Assembly: GCA_963921935.1 (NCBI GenBank)
Contig: OY998175.1
Location: 209,390,655 to 209,454,654 of the forward strand
Direction: 5' to 3'
Origin: Galeruca laticollis
Lineage: Eukaryota > Arthropoda > Insecta > Coleoptera > Chrysomelidae
Length of the DNA stretch: 64,000 nucleotides
In this document: positions 56,233-64,000 of the stretch, piece after piece
Layout of the letters: each line of letters opens with the position of its first letter
Numbering within the stretch: the stretch's first letter is position 1
The notes under the pieces: model-generated
Database searches by the model: none
Seen by the model: the letters and a program-made list of their open reading frames with translations, nothing else
Told to the model about the DNA's origin: nothing
Program-made: the position numbers and the translations under genes

Positions 56233-56706
56233 GTGTGGAAATACCTGCGACTCATCAATCAGGGAATATCCCCTGAAGAGGCCAGCAAGCAGGTAATTCA
56301 GCGCCCAACCCCCCCGAAAGAACCACCAACGGGGAAGACAAAGCTTAAAAGAGGCCCGGAGTATATTACTCCGTATATTACTCCTCTGCTGCGGCGTCAA
56401 AGCAAGAAATTAAAAACAGCTGCAACGGTAACCGGGCAAGCCACTGGTTACGCAGCAGCTGTCAAAACAGAGAAAGCTTTTAGGGTGGGAATAATACCCA
56501 AGAATTATCCTGGGGTCATTCTGAAAGCAGAGCAGCTCTCCACCCTAGAAGACACTCTGGTGGAGGAAGGGAATCCACTTCTCAGGTATCCACTTACGTT
56601 GTGGAATGATACTGGAGGATTGTGGGTCACAAGAATCGGCAGACCGGTTAATGAAGTGTTCTTCCCAAGAAGCCAAGACATGAAACTGGAGAAGATAACT
56701 TGTTGA
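56233..56706 (+). pseudogene. LINE ORF1, DUF4780-like
   Basis: Frame begins MWKYLRLINQGISPEEASKQ, then KLKTAATVTGQATGYAAAV and GIIPKNYPGVILKAEQLSTL, the type of ORF1 found in insect LINEs carrying a DUF4780 domain. An upstream piece in another frame (56,033-56,232) encodes the more N-terminal part. Stops and frame changes follow around 56,706, so the later RNA-binding portion is out of frame. Confidence 0.65.
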
Positions 56707-57123
56707 GGTTTGAAACTCCAACCTCACCACTGGGGCTTGGAAGATCCTGAACTCTAAAAAAGAGGGACAGGGAACTATCCTTACGGTCGGGATCGATCAC
56801 CAATCTGGGGAGGCTCTGAAGGCAGGAGGTTACGCGCTAAACTTCCGTTTTGGGCGTATCCCTGTCTCGGTGCTGGGAAAAAAGAAAAATCCCGCGGAGG
56901 ATCTAATGGACCTTCCACATCCGGAACCTCTGGAAAAGGGGGAAGAAACCTGCTCGATTACCTAGGGTGATACTGCCATGGTGGTCGAGGAGGGTCAGGG
57001 AGAGAAAAAGGAGGGGGGTGAATAGAGGCTGAGTAACTCAGCCTCTCTCATCCATAATATTTCACCTTCACGTTCACGAATGTAGCTCAGATTAACCTGC
57101 ATCACACGAAGGGAGGTTCAGCC

Positions 57124-57835
57124 GTGATTGCAAGGCTGTTCGCTAGACTTCAACTGGGTATTGTACTGATCCAAGAACCATGGATCAACAAAGAAGCCCA
57201 AATCAAAGGTTTGGCATATAAGGACTCTAAATTGATTTATGATCAAGGGCGAGTATCTCCGCGTGCCTGTGTAATCATAAATAATAACATAAAATATATT
57301 TGTGTTCCAGAATACGTGTCACGGGACCTTGTTCCAATCATGGTTCACCTCAATATTGGGGGTATCGACCGAGACATCGTCATTGCCTCTGCCTACTTCT
57401 CTGGAGACGGGCCTATGACACCGCCAGAAGAGGTACAAGAGCCAGTGAAACACTGCAATGGCAGAAGGCTGCCAATTATAATTGGTTGTGATGCCAACGC
57501 ACACAACACCGTGTGGGGAAGCACCAATAACAACGCAAAAGGTAGTGTTTATTATAATATCTCTTAGCAAATAACCTTGAGACCTTAAACGTGGGGACGA
57601 GCCCCACTTTAGTCACGAGAGCAATAGAAGAGGTCCTGGACGTAACAATTGTTAATGCTGCTGTTAGGAAAAATGTAAAAGATTGGAGGGTGATGACCGT
57701 GCCATCACATTCCGACCATAGGATCATCGATTTTAGGATAGGGGGAAATACCACCTCGATTCCCGATTCAGCAAGGAAGATTGGGACTTTGCTAAGAAAA
57801 TATTTACCAGACAACGGTTGGAATGGACAATAAGT
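57124..57835 (+). pseudogene. LINE endonuclease domain
   Basis: The first frame (57,124-57,567) reads FARLQLGIVLIQEPWI (catalytic Glu in QEPW), VIASAYFSGDGPMTPPEEV and PIIIGCDANAHNTVWGS. A frame change then leads to the second piece (57,591-57,833): LNVGTSPTLVTRA, VLDVTIVNAAV and SHSDHRIIDFRI. All catalytic blocks of the jockey/R1-type endonuclease can be seen. One frameshift near 57,565 and a stop before the RT inactivate it. Confidence 0.85.
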
Positions 57836-57837
57836 AC

Positions 57838-57963
57838 CTTTCAACCATATAAATCACCAGGAGTGGATGTAATATTTCCAGCACTCCTTCAGCAAGGGAT
57901 AGAGGAGATTCTTCCTCACCTGCTGAAGATTACAAGAAGCAGTCTAGCAGTGGGTCTAATACC
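57838..57963 (+). pseudogene. LINE reverse transcriptase, first motif only
   Basis: Reads YKSPGVDVIFPALLQQGI and LKITRSSLAVGLIP, the first RT block, then stops at the insertion border. The rest of the RT, including the catalytic YxDD, is absent from the window. A deletion also removed the segment between endonuclease and RT. Confidence 0.8.
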
Positions 57964-60900
57964 TTTTTTTTTGCCCTGAGAGGTGGGGTGGAAGCTAATG
58001 CCTTCCTGACAGCGGGCAGTGCAATGCTGCGAGTTCGTGTGGGACTTTCACCGCACTAAACCACCCTCCTCTTAACTCCGGGAACGGATGTGCACCGGAA
58101 GGGCTTGAAATAGCCATGACGTCAGTGCACGTTCCCATGTAAACTACTTCGGTGTACCTTGTCCAAAAACCAGTTGCCTGTATTTTGGACAATTCATCGA
58201 GTCCATTCGATGTCCGGATTCTGAACATGACAGGTATGTCGCTACGTTTGTGCACTCTAGTACATTATGACCCTCTGCAAGGCACTTAAAACATGCCTTA
58301 CCCCTTGGCTCATTTTTACAGGAGTATGAGTTGTGGCCATACTCCATGCATATGTAGCAACGGAGAGGGGTGAACCTCTCCCTTACTCTACAGAACTGCC
58401 AGTGAACTTTTATTCTACTGTGCCTTCGCATTTTCTCCGCCATCTCCGTCCTAACGCACACCCTTGCAGTCTGACCACCACCTCTATTCTCCCTTAGACT
58501 CCTTACCTTGAGTTCCGCTTGGTTTAAGCCAGTCCATCCACACACCGCCGTTACGAGCTTCTGCTCATTTACGGACGGGTCTAGATCCCAAATGTCAAAA
58601 TTGACTTCTTTCTTCTTCCCCACCGTGGTTATTTTCTCCCCTATCTTATCCCTTACTTCCTTACTAAGCTTTTCGGCCGCACCCCTCCCTTTCAAATTCA
58701 CTATCAGGTCCCCCCCTTTAGTTTTCCTGACGTCCTCCACCTTGATAGCCTCCACATTGACGCGAGCTTTCATCTTATTTAGCACGTCAGCATAAGTTTC
58801 TTCCCCAGTTTTAATGAGGAGCGTCTCCCTCTCCATTCCCTACTTTTCTACCTTCCTTTCGCTTGCATCTGCTACGATCTTCCATGTAATCTCTCCTTTC
58901 CTGCCTATGAACTCTATTACTCTCCTTACCTTGGATTTGTCTATACCCTCCCCTACTATTACCTTCACCTCTCCCTTTTCTTGTCTTTGCCTTACCGTTT
59001 CGGTCAAACTTACAAGTGTCTCGTATGGGTCCTCCCCCTGATCCTGTCTCGTTTTCGCCCCGTGATTAAACCACTTTGTTTGGCCCCTCTTACTCTTTTG
59101 ACAATTTTCTAAAGTATCGCACTCCCCCTCCTCACAACTATCCCATAACTCCCATAACTCCCTATTGTATTTCTGAAACTTCTCCTTTATTCCTCCCCCT
59201 ACTTCTCCTTTGCTTATGAAAGCACAATTACCCTTTTCCAAGAGTATCTCTTCGATGTTTCCATTTTCCCATTTCGTTATCTCGAAAACTTCTTCATCCC
59301 ATTCACCATTCTTGATTTCTTTAAATTCCTCGTAATCACCCCCCTTATCGAGGTATTTTTTCAGCTTCGCCGTTGCCTCCCTCTTTTTCTCCTTCCCTTC
59401 TATCTCCTTGCATTCTTTGCATTGGGTCTTCTGTTGTCCTTCCATCTCCCTATGAATTGACTTTAGCTCCGCTATAATTCTCCTAAAATCCGCCATATCC
59501 AACGTATCTTGATGTGCCTCAATCCATTCCATCTCCTGCAACTTTCGCCCTAATCTTTCCTTAACCCCTTCCTCCTTCCTTCCTTTTTTCCCCACCTGCT
59601 TCTCCTCAGGACTGTCTCCTCTGTTTTTCCTCTTTTTCCCATCCGACTTATCTTCGTCGGTGACCATCATGTCATCGGGTTAACTTGTCCCTTCATCTGT
59701 TACCTCCTCTCTCTCCCCCTCTTTCTTATGCTCTCCTCTCTCCCTTGCTTCCGTCTCTTCCCTTACCCTTCTTACCCTCTCTTCGCTTTCTCTTTCCAGC
59801 TCCTCTATCCTTATTCTGAGTTGCCTCTCTGCTTCTACACACCTCCCTATTGCGTATAAAACTTGCTCTTCCTCAGAATCTGTATCCTCCTCGATTTCCC
59901 CATCCCCTAGCGGCATAGGCTGCTTCTCCAAAGCTACCCTTATTCTTCGTAACCTTTCATTTACAGCTGATTTTTCAATAGCGCACATCTCTCTTATTAC
60001 TTTTTTCTCCCACACTTCGAATTCTCCCTCCTCATTTCCATCCCCCCCACTTTTTCCCTTTACCATCTCTCTTATCTTCTTTTCCGTCTCCAATGTCCTT
60101 CCTCTCAAAAACTCCGCTTCCTTTACCCCTCCACTCCTCCTAAATTTTTCCTTGGCTCTTCTCATACACCTCTCATGTTTTTCCCTCTCTGCAACTTCTC
60201 TAGCTCTTATTTTTTCAATCTCTTCTCTTTAGATTCTTTCCTTCTCTTCCCTTTCTCTTCTTTCCTTCTCTTCGCTTACTCTTCTCATCCTCTCCTTTAT
60301 TGGTAATCTTTCCATCTCTTCCCTTTCCCTTCTTTCTTTCTCTTCTTTTACTCTTCTCTCCGTCTCTTCTCTTACTCTTCTTTCAGCCTCTTCTCTTACT
60401 CTTCTTTCCTCCTCCTTCTTAGCTCTTTGAAGATACCTTTGATACTCTGCCCTCGCTTCGTCCTCTGAGCTCTCGACCCTTACTACCAACTCCTCCTTTT
60501 TTTCCTGTTTTCCTGCGAATTCGCTTCCGCTTCTATCCAATTTTTTCTTGGATTTTTGTTGTTCCATTAGGCTCTCCTCGTATTTCCTTGTCTCTTCCTC
60601 CTCCTTCTCACTCCTCTCCCTCTTCTCCACTTCCTTTTGTTTTGCTAAATTTATCCTACTCATACTACATCCCACGAGCTGGGCCGAAAGAAAGTCCGGC
60701 GAGGCAGTGCGCCCTTACCTCGCTAAGGCTAGATACTCTGGGAGGTCGCCAGGTATCCCAGAGGCACCGTTTCTGGCTGTGTTTCGTGCAGTCATTCATC
60801 CATGGCCACGGTAGCTAACAACGAGGATTACGGGTTCTTTTTTCGAGGTTTACTCCTCTAGGCTTTTTTTCACGGTTGCCTCCGGACGCAGGTTTGCCAA

Positions 60901-61408
60901 CGGGTAGACCCACACAGCTGCCTCCCCTGTGTGTGGTCTTTGAGATGAATTGATTATCTGGGGGATAGACCGGGCTGTTCCATGAAGAAATTGAAGAATG
61001 TGGTAATTGGAAAAGAAAGAAGATAAGAAGGATAGAAGAAAGAAAGTGACCTAGTTGGCGACAGGAAAGAAGAGAGACAGACGTGCAAACCAATGTGATG
61101 AGGAAAACTATTGTGTTAATGTGGAAGAGTAGAAAAGAAAAGAAAGATAGAGAAAATCAAGAGCTTGAGGGGTTACTTAGAATAAATGAGACATGATAGT
61201 CATGAAGAAAAAAAGTTTTCCCTCCCCTTAACTGATTTAAGATGTTCAGCAGAGGCGAGGAGGTCAGCGACGATGATTTTTAGTCAGGTTTACTCCTCTA
61301 TCCCTTTTGATCCGCGGGCGATTATTCAGAACTGTTCGTTCCTATTCATCACTTATCCCCGAGGTTGGTCGGTCGTGCCTCCCTCACAGCTCTTAGGAGC
61401 GCAGGAAC
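57964..61408 (-). mobile_element. Gag-only non-LTR retroelement
   Basis: Minus-strand insertion ending in a short A-run (AAAAAAAA at about 57,972-57,965). It contains one long gag-like frame and no reverse transcriptase. The 5' part (60,680-61,408) is non-coding, and the phrase TTTACTCCTCTA recurs at about 60,850 and 61,290, suggesting two related 5' ends. The right border is approximate and I found no matching target duplication. It may be a deletion derivative of an R1/TRAS-like LINE, or a gag-only element mobilised in trans. Confidence 0.6.
58144..60675 (-). pseudogene. Gag-like ORF with coiled coil and CCHC knuckles
   Basis: One frame of about 844 codons, interrupted only by stops at 60,229-60,231 (TAA), 59,680-59,682 (TAA) and 58,840-58,842 (TAG), with no frameshift. 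The first ~330 residues are charged Glu/Arg/Lys coiled coil (REREEMERL-type repeats). The middle is acidic and unrecognised, with a CKEC pair. The end has three knuckles: CYICMEYGHNSYSC, CFKCLAEGHNVLEC and a degenerate third (LSCSESGHRMDSMNC). LINE Gag proteins bind element RNA through such knuckles. The long coiled coil is unusual. Confidence 0.75.
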
Positions 61409-61529
61409 CGTGACGAAATGATCAGGAAAGTAAGCATCGAAAAGAATTTCATTACTATGCTAAATACGAGGAAAGACTGGGAAAGGGAATACACCACCCT
61501 AACTCTCAAATAAAACACCATTAGATGGT

Positions 61530-62345
61530 ATACGGATGGTTCAAAAACCACCACTGGAGCAGGCGCTGGAGTATTTGAGCCTGGCACCAGATAATCATTA
61601 TCGTTAGGCTCCTTCCCGAGCGTCTTTCAGACAAAAATACTTGCGATAAAAAGATGCGTGGAAATGAACCTAGAAAGAAACTACCAGAAATGTGACATAT
61701 CGATCCATTCTGATTGTCAAGCAGCTATCAAAGCATTGAGCTCCCATGTCATTGACTCAAAACTGGCATGGGAGTGCCGAAGAAAACTTGATGAATTAGG
61801 CAAGAATAACAGGGTCTTTTTAGTCTGGGTTCCTGTTCACTCGGGAATCACGGGAAATGAAGAGGCCAATACACTTGCCAGGAAAGGAGCACAAATGCCC
61901 TTTATTGGCCCGGAGCCTCTATGTGGTGTAGTAAAATGCTCCTACAAGAAAGAGTTTCGGAAGACACAGGAAACCGAAAGAGAAGCAATCTGGCGGTGCC
62001 TTCCCGGGTTGGAACATTCCAAAAAGTTCCTCTGGAACGTTGACACTGCTAGATCCAAAAAATATTTGGACCTCAGTAAAGATAAGCTACATCTCCTCAC
62101 GGGATTACAGGACACTGCCGCTTTAGGAAGCACCTAAAGAGAATAGGTATAGCAGAAATTGACGAGTGTAGATTCTGTGGGAGGGAGGATGAAACTCCTG
62201 ATCACCTAGTTCTAGAATACCTTGCCATTGCAAGCCAATGCAACAAATGCTTCGGACAAGAAACTTGTGAGAGTGAGGATATAACCGCGTTGAAGCCGTC
62301 CCAAATACTAGAGTTCATTAGAACCTTGGAGCTGGAAGGCGAGCT
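61530..62345 (+). pseudogene. LINE RNase H and C-terminal region
   Basis: RNase H blocks: RWYTDGSKTTTGAGAGVF (first Asp), KCDISIHSDCQAAIKAL (SDCQA), then VFLVWVPVHSGITGNEEAN with ADxLAR present as ANTLARKGA. A further piece reads RHLKRIGIAEIDECRFCG and EDETPDHLVLE, the H-C zinc motif region ending ILEFIRTLELEGEL. Stops near 61,491 and 61,592 and a frameshift near 62,120 break it. Upstream text from 61,410 (VSIEKNFITMLNTR) belongs to the linker between RT and RNase H. Confidence 0.85.
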
Positions 62346-62423
62346 GTAGTAATAGCGAGAACAGCTCTGATAGGGGGAAGGGCACAATAAACCTTTGGTT
62401 TCAGTGCACTGTAACCCCGTTAA

Positions 62424-62443
62424 AATCTAATCTAATCTAATCT
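62424..62443 (+). repeat. (TCTAA)n LINE tail
   Basis: Four pentanucleotide units close the LINE before its target duplication. Confidence 0.8.
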
Positions 62444-62455
62444 ACCTATTCACTT
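62444..62455. repeat. LINE target-site duplication, right
   Basis: ACCTATTCACTT, partner of 55,431-55,442. Confidence 0.75.
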
Positions 62456-62815
62456 TCTTACCTATTTATTTTCATTCCAAAGGAACACTAAGAAATGAGA
62501 CTTTTGCTGTAAAAATGTCTACTTCAATGTTTTATAAGTCGGTTTGTAATATAATTGGAGAATTGTCATATTTATTTATAATAGTATTAGCGCTTCAATT
62601 TCAATTTTTAACAATTTCAGTCTTTCCAATTCATAAACGTAGTTGTTTCGAATTTTTGTAGGGTAAATTTTTACACGAGGAATCCATTTTTGCTATTCGT
62701 TTTTCGATTTTCTCATTATTAGAGAAATTAAGAAATATTTTCTGACATTTCTTCGAGTAAACTATTTGGAAAATAAAATCATCACCTATAGTCTCATTGG
62801 ATTCGTCGTGACCGA
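62456..62815. other. AT-rich spacer, nothing recognised
   Basis: No supported feature. Confidence 0.4.
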
Positions 62816-62819
62816 AGAC

Positions 62820-63193
62820 CTCTAATTACAGATTCTTATGAAAATCGTATAATAACCCCGGAAGAGCGACGCGATGGTCAAGAGGGTGAAGGGAACATAT
62901 TGCTTGACCAAAATACCAGAAAGCAAGCTACGAAGGTAGAAACTGCCCGGACTATTTTGCTGGAACAACCGGCAACCACCAGGGCAGGACAACCCCGACA
63001 ACGTATGGCATGGAATGATGAAATGAACGACACTGTCATGCGCTGTTATTACCTTGCAACTCAACTTGAGGAAATAGAAACAGGATACCGCACAGTGCTT
63101 TACAGACTCTTTTCTTTGAAATACCCCAATCTTGCAGCAGCTACTACAGAACAGAGATTAATAGACCAGAAACGTGTTACTAAAATGCAATAG
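62820..63193 (+). pseudogene. LINE-type N-terminal domain fragment
   Basis: Open from about 62,820. The core reads MAWNDEMNDTVMRCYYLATQ, then TGYRTVLYRLFSLKYPNL and TEQRLIDQKRV before a stop at 63,191. This W..EMN..V.RCYY...... YP....TEQRL.DQ pattern is the N-terminal domain found in several LINE polyproteins (R4/Dong-like or related) in animals. No endonuclease or RT follows in this window, so it is a fragment. The clade is uncertain. Confidence 0.55.
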
Positions 63194-63194
63194 A

Positions 63195-63660
63195 CTAACA
63201 ACCTACCCACTATGCAAATAAACATTACAGTTATGTTGATTCAACATCACATTGTGATAATGTTCTTCCTTTTTTTCCTCTTATTTTCATCACATGCACA
63301 TCTATACAACCGCTTATGCCCAGCTTGTGGCTGTTAACTTTTGTGATGTTTCAACTTAACTTCTCAGCAATGCTAAAGCGCTGCCTTTTTACATTACTGT
63401 GATATTACTAGAACTTCCTCAGAAGGAAGTCTTTATAACGAACTGAAAACAACATTTCTGTTACATTCTGAAATGCCTTTTAGCTTCTTGTCAATGTTAA
63501 TGCAATGTCTAAAAAATAACATCTTATCAATGATCAAAATGCGACATTTCAAAAACAATACAGTGTATTCTCTTAGATGTTGTATGGACATTACTTAAAC
63601 CTCTAAATAACATACCTCAAACATTCTAGATGACATCCTATAGATGTTTCTGTGCCTAAT
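63195..63660 (+). repeat. AATGTT/CAACAT-rich degenerate repeats
   Basis: Phrases such as ACATTACTGTGATATTACT, ATGTTTCAACTTAACTTCTC and CAGCAATGC echo the tandem repeats at 40.07-40.60 kb and 21.0-21.5 kb. Possibly the subterminal part of a related transposon. No terminal repeat was identified. Confidence 0.4.
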
Positions 63661-64000
63661 CAGCAAATACAGGGTGAACAACTAAGAACGCCGGCTGTCT
63701 GCCATATTTCCAAAAATAATCATGGTACAACTTTAAAAAAATACCTTCAGGAGAATGACCCTGAAAAATCGCTGGGAAATATTCCTTAAAATATCAGCTA
63801 CGGAGTGGAATGAACACTTAAAACCATAATACTGTGATTATCTCCAAAAAAGACATACTAAAGGTATCCTAGAAATATAATTTTTGATATATTGATGAAA
63901 TTATGAAAAAATGAAGTTAGGGACTTTTTGTCTTTATTCTTCAAATAAGGGGTGAGGGAAGGTTCAACCTAAAAAACAAATGTCGTAACACTTTTTTGTT
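63661..64000. other. Window edge, nothing recognised
   Basis: Begins near a CAGGGTGAACAAC motif that could be a transposon end. No supporting partner in the window. Confidence 0.3.

Larger units (their letters stand above)
55443..62443 (+). mobile_element. Jockey/R1-like LINE with RNase H, interrupted
   Basis: Plus-strand order: 5' UTR from 55,443, ORF1 with a DUF4780-like region (56,033-56,706), endonuclease (57,124-57,835), the first RT block (57,838-57,963), a 3.4-kb minus-strand insertion, then RNase H (61,530-62,100), a C-terminal zinc-knuckle region, and a 3' UTR ending in (TCTAA)n. A 12-bp target duplication brackets it. Most of the RT is missing. Confidence 0.85.

Noticed and set aside
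58508..59041. Plus-strand hydrophobic frames at 58.5-59.0 and 60.5-60.8 kb
   Set aside because: Antisense of the charged gag-like frame; apparent membrane segments are artefacts.
1..64000. CRISPR arrays, rRNA and tRNA genes
   Set aside because: No direct-repeat/spacer array and no cloverleaf or rRNA sequence noticed on reading both strands. The tandem repeats seen are contiguous satellites without unique spacers.

Overview
This is AT-rich eukaryotic DNA made almost entirely of nested transposable elements, and I recognise no single-copy host gene. The element mix suggests an insect, plausibly a beetle or a bug: RTE-, CR1- and jockey-like LINEs, a Ty3/gypsy element with a tRNA-Lys primer site, pogo, hAT and mariner relics, a Penelope-like relic and a DUF4806-type spliced gene. 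The species cannot be fixed from this window. I see no bacterial operons, rRNA, tRNA or CRISPR.

Layout. 0.3-2.8 kb: minus-strand RTE-like LINE relic with a (TA)n tail. 3.2-3.6 kb: 172-175 bp satellite followed by (GAC)n. 3.9-4.4 kb: Penelope-like GIY-YIG relic. 4.8-5.4 kb: decayed transposase-like frame. 6.5-12.9 kb: a CR1-like LINE split by a 4.6-kb LINE with a 16-bp target duplication. 12.9-24.9 kb: a ~6.0-kb tandem duplication. 20.5-40.8 kb: a candidate composite DNA transposon flanked by TTAA. It carries a Tnp_2-like transposase and, downstream on the same strand, a six-exon DUF4806-type gene. Intron 4 of that gene holds a gypsy element (22.8-31.4 kb), and intron 1 holds a large palindrome. 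41.6-45.5 kb: degenerate repeats, a mariner-derived foldback MITE, and a second copy of the satellite plus trinucleotide composite. 46.1-50.6 kb: a pogo-like transposase split by an RTE-like LINE with a 13-bp target duplication and cut at its N-terminal side by a hAT element (50.7-53.2 kb). 55.4-62.4 kb: a jockey/R1-like LINE with a 12-bp target duplication, interrupted by a minus-strand element with one long gag-like frame and no reverse transcriptase. 62.8-63.2 kb: start of another LINE ORF.

Relationships. The tandem duplication copied the left end of the composite transposon after the gypsy element had landed, because copy 1 contains a truncated LTR with the same flank. Splice phases agree across all five introns of the DUF4806-type gene, so the model is strong although two codons are nonsense. 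The gypsy element is young-looking: gag is intact, a canonical -1 slippery heptamer precedes pol, and pol has one nonsense codon.
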